Assembly (NCBI GenBank): GCA_903924985.1
Contig: CAIYDT010000229.1
Span: forward strand, 1-47,323
Direction: 5' to 3'
Origin: an uncultured Acetobacteraceae bacterium
GTDB lineage: Bacteria; Pseudomonadota; Alphaproteobacteria; Acetobacterales; Acetobacteraceae
DNA length: 47,323 bases
Both the position numbers and the translations under genes were made by a program. The notes under the pieces were generated by a model, which worked only from the letters and a program-made list of their open reading frames with translations, had not been told where the DNA came from and ran no database searches. This document shows positions 1 to 8,474 of this stretch, one piece after another. How positions within the stretch are numbered: the first letter of the stretch is position 1; the number at the start of each line of letters is the position of its first letter.

Positions 1-2
1 AA

Positions 3-89
3 GAAGGATCAAAAGGCTCCTTGCGAGGCAAGTTCAAGCGAGCCGGTTGGAACGACGCCTATCTCACCCGTCTTTTGGCGCTCTTCTGA
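3..89 (+). CDS. possible 3' end of an upstream gene (partial)
   Basis: From base 3 a frame is open to a TGA at 87-89. Its last residues (WNDAYLTRLLALF) read like an ordinary protein C terminus, and it converges on the dioxygenase gene that ends at 120. Too little is present to name a family. It may be a chance open frame. Confidence 0.3.
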   Translation, partial: EGSKGSLRGKFKRAGWNDAYLTRLLALF

Positions 90-119
90 AATGCGATTGC
101 CCTGACCCAACGGCGGGGA

Positions 120-965
120 CTAAATCCCGACGTTGCCGGACGCCCGGCGTGCCGCCAGTAACTTATTCGACTCGAAGAACCGGTTTACGGATGCGGCATG
201 CGCGGCCCGAGCAGCCGGGTCGAAATCGCCGGTTGGGCGCGGCTCCCGGTCGAAATGTCCATACGCGTCCCGCCCGCGCACCAGCGCCGCCGTCACCCTG
301 ATATCGGCGACCAGCCGGCAATGGGTGGGGATGTAGCTGACGCCGATCCCGATCCGGCGCTGGTCCGTCTGGTTCGGGTCCGACCGGTGCACCAGATGGG
401 TGTGGTGCAGAGAGATCTGCCCGGCCCGCAGCGGCATTGTGACGAACTTATCGTAATCCAGCTTCCGGTCGATCGTCTGCCCGCGTGAGAGCAGGTTGCC
501 CGGCGCCACCGCGTCGCGGTGCGGCTGCTGCCCGATCGTGTGGCTGCCCGGCAGCAGTTTGACGCAACCCATTTCTTCCGACGAGTCGGTGAGCGCGATC
601 CAGGCGGTGATCTGCTCCGCCGGCTCCAGCCCGAAATAGGTGCCGTCCTGATGCCAGGGAACGAAGCTGCCGTCGCGCGGCTCCTTCAGCCACGATGTCA
701 GGTGGTAGAGCAGAATATCGGGGCCGATGATGCTTTCGACCGCGTCCAGCACCTTGGGATGGCGCACCAGAGCGTCCATCCAGGTGAAGAGCAGATGCGA
801 CTTCGACCGCACCAGATCGGGCAGCCGCCCAAACGTATCCCCCTGCTCGGCTTCGAACGCTTCCAGACAGCCGCGGTAATGCGCGACCTCCGCCGACGTC
901 AGGCAGTCCACCGGGAACAGGTAGCCGTCGCGGTGGTATTGTTCGACCTGCTGGGGTGAGAGCAT
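120..965 (-). CDS. phytanoyl-CoA dioxygenase (PhyH) family protein
   Basis: This 281-residue protein looks like a non-haem Fe(II)/2-oxoglutarate oxygenase of the PhyH family, which hydroxylates diverse small molecules in the cytoplasm. The iron site is visible: H105 and D107 in WHQDG, and a distal histidine (H193) in a HxxHxxHRSDPN stretch followed by R203/R204, expected to bind 2-oxoglutarate. The start at 965 is chosen because a strong AAGGAGG lies just upstream; an upstream extension to 1022 in the same frame has no comparable site. It is divergent from the amidase at 1026 across 60 bases, so the two may share a control region. The substrate cannot be inferred. Confidence 0.88.
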   Translation of the reverse strand: MLSPQQVEQYHRDGYLFPVDCLTSAEVAHYRGCLEAFEAEQGDTFGRLPDLVRSKSHLLFTWMDALVRHPKVLDAVESIIGPDILLYHLTSWLKEPRDGSFVPWHQDGTYFGLEPAEQITAWIALTDSSEEMGCVKLLPGSHTIGQQPHRDAVAPGNLLSRGQTIDRKLDYDKFVTMPLRAGQISLHHTHLVHRSDPNQTDQRRIGIGVSYIPTHCRLVADIRVTAALVRGRDAYGHFDREPRPTGDFDPAARAAHAASVNRFFESNKLLAARRASGNVGI

Positions 966-1025
966 GGCTTGGCCTCCTTGATCCAGGATAGTGTAGCGGC
1001 GAACAAGGCCGCACGGGAGCATCCA

Positions 1026-2423
1026 ATGACCGACCTCGCCGACTGCACCGCGACGACGCTGCTGGCGCTATACCGTTCCGGGCAGGCGTCCCCGACCGAG
1101 GCAACCAAGGCGGTGCTGGCGCGGATCGAGCGGCTGAACCCGGCACTGAACGCGTTCTGCCATCTGGCGCCGGAGGAAACCCTGGCCACCGCCGCCGCCA
1201 GCACCGACCGCTGGCATCGCGGCGAACCATGCGGGCCCCTGGACGGCGTTCCGGCGTCGGTGAAAGACCTGCTCCTGGCGAAGGGTTGGCCCACGATGCG
1301 AGGCAGCCGCACAGTCGATCCATCCCAGGCCTGGGATGTCGATGCGCCCGCGACGGCTCGGCTGCGCGAAGCCGGCGCGGTGATCCTGGGCAAAACGACC
1401 ACGCCGGAGTTCGGCTGCAAAGGCGAGACAAACTCGCCGTTGACCGGCATCACCCGCAATCCGTGGAACACCGCCAAGACGACCGGTGGCAGCTCCGGCG
1501 GCACGGCGGCGGCGGTGGCCTCCGGCATGGGTCCAATCGGCATCGGCACCGACGGCGCCGGCAGCGTGCGCATCCCCGCCGCGTTCTGCGGCAATTTCGG
1601 GCTGAAACCCAGCTTCGGGCGGGTGCCCGCGTACCCGCTGTCGCCGTTCGGGACGGTGGCCCATCTCGGGCCGCACACCATGAGCGTGGCGGACGCGGCG
1701 CTGATGATGAATGTGCTGAAGCAGCCCGACGCGCGGGACTGGACATCCCTGCCCTACGATCCCGCCGATTACACCATCGGGCTGAACGACGGCATCCGCG
1801 GCCTGCGCATCGCCTGGTCTCCCACGCTCGGCTATGCTCGCAACGTCCATCCCGATATCGCCGCCGCATGCGAGAAAGCGGTCGGGGTGCTGGCCTCACT
1901 GGGCGCGCGGGTGGAGGCGGTGGACCCCGGGTTCGAGGACCCGCTGGAGATCACCGCCGGCCTGTGGTTCGTGGGAGCGGTAGCAATCTGGGAAACCCTG
2001 ACGCCAGCACAGCAGGCCGTCGCGGACCCGGATTTCGTGGCGGAGGTGGCGCTGGGAAAGCCCCTATCCGCGCAGGACATCATGCGCCTGACCATGCGCC
2101 GGATCGCGCTGGGCACGCATATGCGCCAGTTCATGCAGCGTTACGATCTGCTGGTGACGCCCAGCGTGGCGGTACCGGCCTTCGATGCGAAACCGGCGGG
2201 GCACCAGGCGCTGACGCCGGAGAACATGCTGGGTTGGACCCCGTTCTCCTACCCGTTCAATTTGACGCAGCAGCCGGCCTGCACCATTCCATGCGGATTG
2301 ACGACGGACGGGCTGCCGATCGGGTTGCAGATCGTGGGGCCGATGTTCGGGGACGCAATGGTGCTGCGGGCGGCACGGGCGTTCGAGGCCATCTGCCCCA
2401 TACCCCGCCCTACGCTGGGGTGA
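1026..2423 (+). CDS. amidase (amidase-signature family)
   Basis: A 465-residue amidase-signature hydrolase that cleaves amide bonds. The Ser-cisSer-Lys triad is recognisable: K80 in PASVKDLL, the cis-serine in TGGSSGGT (about 156-157), and the nucleophile S180 in DGAGSVRIPA. Length is normal for single-domain members such as AtzF or indoleacetamide-hydrolase relatives, but the substrate cannot be told. ATG at 1026 is preferred over an in-frame start at 969 because GGGAG precedes it and because 969 would overlap the divergent dioxygenase. The 3' end overlaps the convergent ABC ATPase gene by 14 bases. Confidence 0.9.
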   Translation: MTDLADCTATTLLALYRSGQASPTEATKAVLARIERLNPALNAFCHLAPEETLATAAASTDRWHRGEPCGPLDGVPASVKDLLLAKGWPTMRGSRTVDPSQAWDVDAPATARLREAGAVILGKTTTPEFGCKGETNSPLTGITRNPWNTAKTTGGSSGGTAAAVASGMGPIGIGTDGAGSVRIPAAFCGNFGLKPSFGRVPAYPLSPFGTVAHLGPHTMSVADAALMMNVLKQPDARDWTSLPYDPADYTIGLNDGIRGLRIAWSPTLGYARNVHPDIAAACEKAVGVLASLGARVEAVDPGFEDPLEITAGLWFVGAVAIWETLTPAQQAVADPDFVAEVALGKPLSAQDIMRLTMRRIALGTHMRQFMQRYDLLVTPSVAVPAFDAKPAGHQALTPENMLGWTPFSYPFNLTQQPACTIPCGLTTDGLPIGLQIVGPMFGDAMVLRAARAFEAICPIPRPTLG

Positions 2424-3516
2424 TCGCCTCGGGCACGTGTCCGTCCAGCACTTCGATCGCGACCGACTTGATCAAGGCCAGGACCGGTGCGCCTTGGGAA
2501 AGTCCCAGGCGGGTGATCGCGTCCGGAGTGACACGAGCCAGGAACGCGCCCTCAGGCAGAGCGACCTCCACTAACGCCGCATGGCGCACCGCGTCCTGAG
2601 TAACCGCCCGCACAATGCCGGAAACGATATTGTGGACGCTGATCGCCGATGGCGCCTCGCGGGCGAGAATGACCTCCCGAGCGGGGATACGTACGCGGAT
2701 GGCGGCACCGGCCGGCTCGTCCAGAAGCGGCACCAGCAGCGATGTGCCCCCGGCCTCGATCCGGCTGAGCTGCCGCGCGGGGTCGTGCGACAGCACGCGG
2801 GCGGGCAGCACCGCGGCGGCGTCGTCCCGGCGGGCCAGCGGCAGGTCGGCGCGCGAGGTCATCTCCGGCAGGTTACCGACAGCGACGACCGCCCCAGCCT
2901 CCATCAGCACCACGGCGTCGGCCAGGCGCGCGACCTCCTCCATCGCATGCGTCACATACAGGACGGGCAACCGCAGCGCGGTCTTGATGTCGGCGAGATA
3001 GGGCAGGATCTCGGCCTTGCGGGCGGCATCGAGGCTTGCCAGCGGTTCGTCCATCAGCAGCAGCCTTGGTTGCGAGAGCAGCGCCCTCCCGATAGCCACG
3101 CGTTGCCGCTCCCCGCCCGACAACGTGTGGGGGCGGCGGTCCAACAGCGCGCCGATGCCGAGCAACGATACCACATCGTCGAAACCGATTGGCCCCGCTG
3201 GCACGCGGCGCATGCCGTAGCGCAGGTTGGTGCCCACCGACATGTGCGGAAATAGCCGCGCGTCCTGAAACACCAGCCCGGCTCGGCGGGCTTCCGGGGG
3301 GACCCATAGCCCGGCCTCGGTATCGGCGAGCACGATGTCGTCAAGCACGATGCGGCAATGGTCGGGCCGCAGAAGGCCGGCAACGGCGGCGATCACGGTG
3401 GATTTTCCGGCGCCCGATGGGCCGAACACAGCGGTCAGGCCCGGCGTCGGCACCTCGAACGTCACATCGATGGATGCGTTCGGGAAGCGGTGGCGCAGCC
3501 GGACGTTCAGGGTCAA
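2410..3516 (-). CDS. modC: molybdate-type ABC transporter ATP-binding protein, orphan
   Basis: A 368-residue ABC ATPase with the layout of ModC: Walker A GPSGAGKST (32-40), a Q-loop glutamine (Q84), signature LSGGERQR (132-139), Walker B LLLMDEP (152-158), and a C-terminal TOBE-like domain from about 289 that in ModC binds oxyanion. ModC energises molybdate import with ModB and ModA, but no modA or modB is in the window. The start is a TTG (TTGACCCTGAAC) only nine bases after the dut stop. dut and this gene are in the same frame, separated by the TAG and three codons, so they are surely co-transcribed. It could instead serve another anion importer of the same subfamily. Confidence 0.82.
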   Translation of the reverse strand: MTLNVRLRHRFPNASIDVTFEVPTPGLTAVFGPSGAGKSTVIAAVAGLLRPDHCRIVLDDIVLADTEAGLWVPPEARRAGLVFQDARLFPHMSVGTNLRYGMRRVPAGPIGFDDVVSLLGIGALLDRRPHTLSGGERQRVAIGRALLSQPRLLLMDEPLASLDAARKAEILPYLADIKTALRLPVLYVTHAMEEVARLADAVVLMEAGAVVAVGNLPEMTSRADLPLARRDDAAAVLPARVLSHDPARQLSRIEAGGTSLLVPLLDEPAGAAIRVRIPAREVILAREAPSAISVHNIVSGIVRAVTQDAVRHAALVEVALPEGAFLARVTPDAITRLGLSQGAPVLALIKSVAIEVLDGHVPEAITPA

Positions 3517-3525
3517 CGCGGTGCC

Positions 3526-3972
3526 CTAGCGGCCGGTGCTGCCGAAACCGCCGGCCGCGCGTTCGGTGCTATCGAGGGTCTCGACCTCCTGCCAGGACGC
3601 GCGCAGCACGGGGGCGAGCACGGCCTGGGCGATGCGCATACCGCGCTCCACCACGAAAGGCGCGTCGCCGGTGTTCAGTACGATGACGCCGACCTCGCCG
3701 CGATAATCCTCATCGATGGTGCCGGGGCTGTTGGGCAGCACGATGCCGAACCGCAGCGCCAATCCCGACCGCGGGCGCACCTGCAACTCATGGCCGGGCG
3801 GTATGGCAATGGCGAGACCGGTGGGAATCAACGCCCGCGCGCCCGGCGCGACGGTCACGGGGTCGGTCACGGCGGCGAGCAGGTCCATGCCCGCCGCGCC
3901 CTCGGTCGCGTAGGATGGCAGCGGAAGGCCTTCGCCATGCGGCAAGCGGCGCACCTGAATTTGAATGCTCAT
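3526..3972 (-). CDS. dut: deoxyuridine 5'-triphosphate nucleotidohydrolase (dUTPase)
   Basis: A 148-residue trimeric dUTPase, which hydrolyses dUTP to dUMP and pyrophosphate to keep uracil out of DNA and feed thymidylate synthesis. All five family motifs are present in order: AAGMDLLA (26-33), RPRSGLA (66-72), [11 protein letters not shown] (83-93, with the catalytic Asp), GMRIAQ (111-116) and the C-terminal [10 protein letters not shown] (138-147). ATG at 3972 is chosen over an in-frame GTG at 3990. It lies 40 bases downstream of the SDR gene and immediately upstream of the ModC-like gene. Confidence 0.95.
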   Translation of the reverse strand: MSIQIQVRRLPHGEGLPLPSYATEGAAGMDLLAAVTDPVTVAPGARALIPTGLAIAIPPGHELQVRPRSGLALRFGIVLPNSPGTIDEDYRGEVGVIVLNTGDAPFVVERGMRIAQAVLAPVLRASWQEVETLDSTERAAGGFGSTGR

Positions 3973-4012
3973 GCCGCGATCATGCGGCACGAGCGGTATC
4001 GGGGCAACGGGA

Positions 4013-4828
4013 TCATGCCGATCGCACCATCCCCCCGTCGATCGCGATGCACTGGCCGCTGACGTAGTCCGACAGGTCGGTGGTCAGGAACTCCACCACC
4101 TTGGCGCAATCGTCCACGTTGCCCAGCCGCCGCAGCGCGATCTGCTCCGTCCGGTCGCGGTTGGCATTGACGCTGCCGGGGACAACGGTCGCCATGATGC
4201 GGCCGGTGGTAATGGTGCCCGGCGCGATGCAGTTGGCGTTGATGCCGTAGGGGCCAAGGTCCTGAGCGAGATACCGCGTGTAGTGCAGGATCGCCGCCTT
4301 GGCCGCGCCGTAATGTGCGTAGCCCCCGTCCACCGACGGCCCCAGCCCGGCGATGGAGCTGACGGTGACGATCTTCCCCGAACGCTGCGCCTTCATGACC
4401 GGCGCCACCGCGTTTACGCAGTAGACGGTGCCGTAGTAATTCATCTCGGTCACCAGATGCAGCAGCGGGGTTTCCAGCGTGCTGGCCTTGGTGTCGATCG
4501 GCCGGCCGCGCCCGCCGCCGGCGTTGCAGACCAGGATGTCGATGCGGCCCCAGGTGTCCATCACCTTTTGGACCATGGCCCGCACGGCGTTCTCGTCGGT
4601 TACGTTCATCTCGATGCCGATGGCCTCCCCGCCGCCGGCATTGATTTCGTCGACCGTGCTGTCGCCGGTCATCGCTTTGGCCTCGGCCTCGAACTCCTCA
4701 TAGGACCGAAGATTGAGGTCGGTGACCGCGATCTTCGCCCCCAGCCCCGCCAGCCGCCGTGCATAGGCGCGCCCAAGGCCCCGCCCCGCACCCGTGACGA
4801 TCGCCACCTTGCCGTCCAGTTTGCCCAT
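4013..4828 (-). CDS. SDR family NAD(P)-dependent oxidoreductase
   Basis: A classical short-chain dehydrogenase/reductase of 271 residues. It has the cofactor motif TGAGRGLG (12-19), NAG at 102-104, catalytic S158 in VSSIAG, and Y173/K177 in HYGAAKAA. The C terminus ([10 protein letters not shown]) is typical of the family. A GGGAGG site precedes the ATG. It may be the first gene of an SDR-dut-modC transcript. The alcohol or ketone substrate is unknown. Confidence 0.9.
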   Translation of the reverse strand: MGKLDGKVAIVTGAGRGLGRAYARRLAGLGAKIAVTDLNLRSYEEFEAEAKAMTGDSTVDEINAGGGEAIGIEMNVTDENAVRAMVQKVMDTWGRIDILVCNAGGGRGRPIDTKASTLETPLLHLVTEMNYYGTVYCVNAVAPVMKAQRSGKIVTVSSIAGLGPSVDGGYAHYGAAKAAILHYTRYLAQDLGPYGINANCIAPGTITTGRIMATVVPGSVNANRDRTEQIALRRLGNVDDCAKVVEFLTTDLSDYVSGQCIAIDGGMVRSA

Positions 4829-5131
4829 GGAAGTAACCTCCCGTTTCAGTGTGCCGCAACGGTGCCCCGGACCTGAGGGCCGGTCAAATCAGGACCGGGA
4901 CTTCGGCATCGCCTCACGTTGCATGGACGTTTGCGCGCAACTGCCGATCACCCGCGTTTCGGCACCGCGCAGCCCGTGGATGGTGCGGCCAGCGGTGATG
5001 GGATGCTGGTTACCCGCGACGAGGATTTTGTTCATGGTACGTTCATAAACCAAACCCGAACACCGAGGCAAGATCTTTGCGACGGACCGCCGCTTCTTGA
5101 CCCCCCGCCGCCCCCGCCCTACACGCGCCGC
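4829..5131. other. intergenic region between divergent SDR and argB genes
   Basis: These 303 bases separate the minus-strand SDR gene from argB on the plus strand. They presumably contain the promoters of both. I see no convincing -35/-10 pair. A 48-codon minus-strand frame (5035-4889) has no recognisable product and no clear ribosome site. Confidence 0.5.
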
Positions 5132-6052
5132 ATGACCGAATTCAGCCCCCAAGGCCCCGTTGGGACCGATGCCGCCGCCGCGGCCGAACGCGCGCATGTG
5201 CTCGCGCAGGCCCTGCCCTTTCTCCGCCGCTATGCCGGCGCGACCATCGTCGTGAAATACGGCGGCCATGCCATGGGCGAAGAGCACCTGGCGGAGGAAT
5301 TCGGCCGCGACATCGCCCTGCTGAAACAGGTTGGCGTGAACCCCGTGGTGGTCCACGGTGGCGGCCCGCAGATAAATACCATGTTGAAACGACTTGCCGT
5401 GAAATCCACCTTCATCGACGGCCTCCGGGTCACCGACGCCGCTGCGATGGAGGTCGTGGAGATGGTGCTGGCCGGCACCGTCAACAAATACGTCTCCAAT
5501 CTGATCACCCGCGCCGGCGCCCTGGCGGTCGGCATCTGCGGCAAGGACGGTGGCCTGATCCGGGCGCGCAAGGTCGAGCGGATTCGCAAAAATCCGGAAA
5601 CCGGCGCGATGGAAGCCATCGACCTCGGCTTCGTGGGGGAGCCCGAGCATATCGATGTGCGCGTCATCCACGCACTGACCGGCGGCGGGCTGGTGCCGGT
5701 GATCGCCCCGGTAGGCGTGGACGCGGATGGGCAAACCTACAACATCAACGCCGACACGGTGGCCGCCGCCATCGCCGGCGCGCTGAACGCGACCCGGCTG
5801 CTGATGCTGACCGACGTGCCGGGCGTGCTGGACAAGGACAAGAACCTGATCCCGGAACTGACGCTGGCCGACGTGGAAGCCCGCGTCGCCGACGGCACCA
5901 TCACCGGCGGCATGATCCCCAAGGTCGAAAACTGCGTCGAGGCCGTGAAGCTCGGCGTCAAAGGCGCGGTCATCCTGGACGGGCGTGTGCCGCATGCGTG
6001 CTTGCTGGAGCTGTTCACCGAGGGCGGGACGGGGACGATCATCCGGCGGTAG
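5132..6052 (+). CDS. argB: acetylglutamate kinase
   Basis: A 306-residue N-acetyl-L-glutamate kinase that phosphorylates N-acetylglutamate in the second step of arginine synthesis. Seen: VVKYGGHAMG with catalytic K42, VVHGGGPQIN (73-82), GLRVTD (97-102), NINADTVAAAIAG and GGMIPKVENCVEAV. The N-terminal helix before the kinase fold (about 20-35) is typical of hexameric, arginine-inhibited enzymes, so feedback inhibition is likely. The ATG at 5132 is chosen to give the family's normal N terminus; a longer in-frame extension to 4919 is implausible. No strong Shine-Dalgarno precedes it. Confidence 0.95.
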   Translation: MTEFSPQGPVGTDAAAAAERAHVLAQALPFLRRYAGATIVVKYGGHAMGEEHLAEEFGRDIALLKQVGVNPVVVHGGGPQINTMLKRLAVKSTFIDGLRVTDAAAMEVVEMVLAGTVNKYVSNLITRAGALAVGICGKDGGLIRARKVERIRKNPETGAMEAIDLGFVGEPEHIDVRVIHALTGGGLVPVIAPVGVDADGQTYNINADTVAAAIAGALNATRLLMLTDVPGVLDKDKNLIPELTLADVEARVADGTITGGMIPKVENCVEAVKLGVKGAVILDGRVPHACLLELFTEGGTGTIIRR

Positions 6053-6138
6053 GATTGCCGCGCCACCCCTTCTTCCCCGGCGCGCCAGCCATGCTATGCA
6101 GGACGCGTATCAACCCCTTGGACAGATGCGCTTTGCAT

Positions 6139-7446
6139 ATGCGTTGTAGCCTCGCGATCGTCTCGGCCTGTCTGCTCTGGTGCGCGTCGCCGGTCCAGGC
6201 CATGCAGTTCACGCAGGAATCGGTCGGGACCAATGAAACATTCGTCGTGGGACGCGGGCCGGTTGTCGCCGGCGATGCAACACGTCTCGATAAGACCCTG
6301 GCCACGGTGCAGCCCGGTGTCCGGATCCTCGCATTGGCGCTCGACAGCCCCGGGGGCTCGGTCACCGAAGGAGAAGCGCTCGCCAGGCTTATTCATGCTC
6401 GGGCGTTGCCGGTCCTGATAGCGGCCGACAAGCAATGCGTTTCCATTTGCTTCCTGATGTTCGCCGCGTCGCCACAACGAATCGCGGAGGCCAGCGCGCT
6501 GGTGGGGGTGCACAGTGCCCACGAGAACGGTGTGGAAAACGATGCCACCATGGCAATATCGGTGCAGATGGCCCGCATCGCCGCCGGCCTCGGGGTCCCC
6601 TCGGAGATCATCGGCAAGATGGTGAAGACCCAGGCCAGGGCGGTGGAATGGCTCACCCCCGCCGATTTGAATTTGATGAACGTCAAAATATACAGCGGCG
6701 ATATTCTCGCGGCGGTTCGTTCACCCGGCACAATGGGGATACAACCCAGCGCGGGATCCCCCGTGCCCGCCCGCCCGCCGCCACCGGCTGTACCCGTCGC
6801 GAGCAACCTCTCCGCGAATTTCGTCGCGGGTAGGAACGACCGCATTGGCTGGGACGGGTGGCTCAATGGGCTTCAGGGACCGTTTCACGACGGTGCCGTT
6901 GTAGCGCAGTTACAAGCCGGCCTGGCCGCACCAGGCGCCTGCCGGGGCCCCAACAGCACCGATCGCGGCGAATTTACCCGCGGCTGCGATACCGCCCGGC
7001 TGCGTCTGGCACCAGCCGAACCGCGCATCCGGAACGACGCCGACTATGCGGCGGGCTGGAACAGTCTGCGCCTGCCCACCCAATCCGGGCAGGCATTGGA
7101 GGCCGAGTATCGGGGGGCGTATTTTTGCGGCCGCCAGGTCGCCAGCGTGACAATCCGCCTCTTCCCACTATCCGAGGACCGGAAGCGCCGCGCGGTGTTC
7201 AGCTTCGGACCGCAGCCAAGCAGCCCCGATGTCCCGCGAGGCGCTTTCGTTACCGAGGGTTCCCTGGAACCATCGGCCGGCGAACTCATGCTGCAGCCAG
7301 TGAAGTGGCTGTCCCACCCGAACGGCTACCCCTGGTTTGGGCTCAGCGGCAGGTCCCAGGACGGTGGCAAGACCTTCAGCGGCCGCGTCACCGAGAACGC
7401 CGGTTGCAGCCAGTTTACGCTGAAGCGCGAGACAATCGCACGATAA
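6139..7446 (+). CDS. secreted ClpP-fold (crotonase/ClpP superfamily) protease-like protein
   Basis: A 435-residue exported protein. Residues 1-21 form a signal peptide ending in SPVQA. Residues 35-190 resemble periplasmic ClpP-like proteins: LDSPGGSVTEG (69-78) fits the oxyanion loop, CVSIC gives a candidate nucleophile S102, and VGVHSA gives H125, as in the COG3904-type group. The region 200-260 is Pro/Ala-rich, and the C-terminal half (about 265-435, with several cysteines) is not recognised. The start at 6139 puts the signal peptide at the N terminus; an in-frame ATG at 6091 is possible. The substrate is unknown. Confidence 0.75.
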   Translation: MRCSLAIVSACLLWCASPVQAMQFTQESVGTNETFVVGRGPVVAGDATRLDKTLATVQPGVRILALALDSPGGSVTEGEALARLIHARALPVLIAADKQCVSICFLMFAASPQRIAEASALVGVHSAHENGVENDATMAISVQMARIAAGLGVPSEIIGKMVKTQARAVEWLTPADLNLMNVKIYSGDILAAVRSPGTMGIQPSAGSPVPARPPPPAVPVASNLSANFVAGRNDRIGWDGWLNGLQGPFHDGAVVAQLQAGLAAPGACRGPNSTDRGEFTRGCDTARLRLAPAEPRIRNDADYAAGWNSLRLPTQSGQALEAEYRGAYFCGRQVASVTIRLFPLSEDRKRRAVFSFGPQPSSPDVPRGAFVTEGSLEPSAGELMLQPVKWLSHPNGYPWFGLSGRSQDGGKTFSGRVTENAGCSQFTLKRETIAR

Positions 7447-7626
7447 ACTCTGTACTGGGATGCTAACGGACAGGGCGACGTTACCGGTCGTCGCTCGGCT
7501 GTCGGTATACATATGACTTGCGGTCTAACGGATACCGGCAATCTTCAATTCTTCTTTATTGGCCCCTTGCGGGCTCGCCGTAATGGGTTAATGTGTGTTA
7601 ATATTTGGCATCCTGGAGGGAAAGCA

Positions 7627-8439
7627 ATGATCGTGCGACGGAAGATCGCCATGCAGTTTGTTGTTTCTGCTGGTGTTTTGGCAACTTTGGCAGGTTGCGC
7701 GGTAACCCCGATGGGGCCGACAGTGCAGGTCATGCCCGGCCCAAACAAAACCTTCGAAACGTTCCAGATGGACCAAAGGGACTGCAAGGCCTATGCGGCC
7801 GATCAAGTCAAAGGTCAGGCGGAAGCCGCCAATCAGCGGACGGCGGGCGCCGCGGTGCTGGGCACCCTGATCGGCGCCGGCCTTGGAGCGGCGGTCGGAA
7901 GCGCCTACGGCAACGCCGGCGCGGGAGCCGCGATCGGGGCGGGTGCCGGTTTAGGAACCGGCGGCATGATCGGTGCCAACAATGGCTCCCTCGATCAGAT
8001 GAACATCCAGCAGCAGTACGACAACGCATTCTCGCAGTGCATGTACTCGAAGGGCGACCAGGTGCCCGGCTTCGCGCCGCGTTACAATGCGTCCGCCGGC
8101 GGGCCGGCTGTGTCGTCCGTGTCGAGTGCGGATCCGATGGTCCAGGCGACGCAATCCGAACTGATCCGGCTGGGCTACCTGCAAGGCGGAGCCGATGGCT
8201 ACATCGGCCCCAAAACCCGCGGCGCGATTTCCGCGTTTGAGAGTTCGCACGGTTTGCCGGCCGACGGCACGCCCTCTCCGACGCTACTGGCCCGCTTACA
8301 GGGGACGCCCACCGGTGGCGGCGCCACTGCGTCCGCCCCCTCGACCTGGGTCGCTCCCGCCGGGTCAGGCGGCGCGACGACGCCGGCTTCGGCACCGGCT
8401 GCCCCGTCGAATTGGGTCGCGCCAACCAAGTCGCAATAG
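7627..8439 (+). CDS. lipoprotein with glycine zipper and peptidoglycan-binding domain
   Basis: A 270-residue predicted lipoprotein. The lipobox LAGC places the acylated cysteine at 24. Residues 73-120 form a glycine zipper (GAGLGAAVG, GAGAAIGAGAG), a membrane-inserting motif of outer-membrane proteins. Residues 171-225 match a PG_binding_1 fold (LIRLGYLQGGADGYIGPKT), and the tail repeats a (S/N)WVAP motif. A GGAGGG site precedes the ATG. It lies 35 bases before the SNase-repeat gene, so the two probably form an operon that links the outer membrane to the cell wall. Confidence 0.8.
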   Translation: MIVRRKIAMQFVVSAGVLATLAGCAVTPMGPTVQVMPGPNKTFETFQMDQRDCKAYAADQVKGQAEAANQRTAGAAVLGTLIGAGLGAAVGSAYGNAGAGAAIGAGAGLGTGGMIGANNGSLDQMNIQQQYDNAFSQCMYSKGDQVPGFAPRYNASAGGPAVSSVSSADPMVQATQSELIRLGYLQGGADGYIGPKTRGAISAFESSHGLPADGTPSPTLLARLQGTPTGGGATASAPSTWVAPAGSGGATTPASAPAAPSNWVAPTKSQ

Positions 8440-8474
8440 GACGACAGGCACAATCAACCGCGAAGGACGCCACC

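Noticed and set aside
1229..2599. Plus-strand 456-codon frame overlapping the amidase
   Set aside because: Arg-rich frame-shifted shadow of the amidase with no motif or ribosome site.
4889..5995. Minus-strand 368-codon frame
   Set aside because: It lies antisense to argB, whose motifs are all present on the plus strand; the composition is a codon-position shadow typical of GC-rich DNA.
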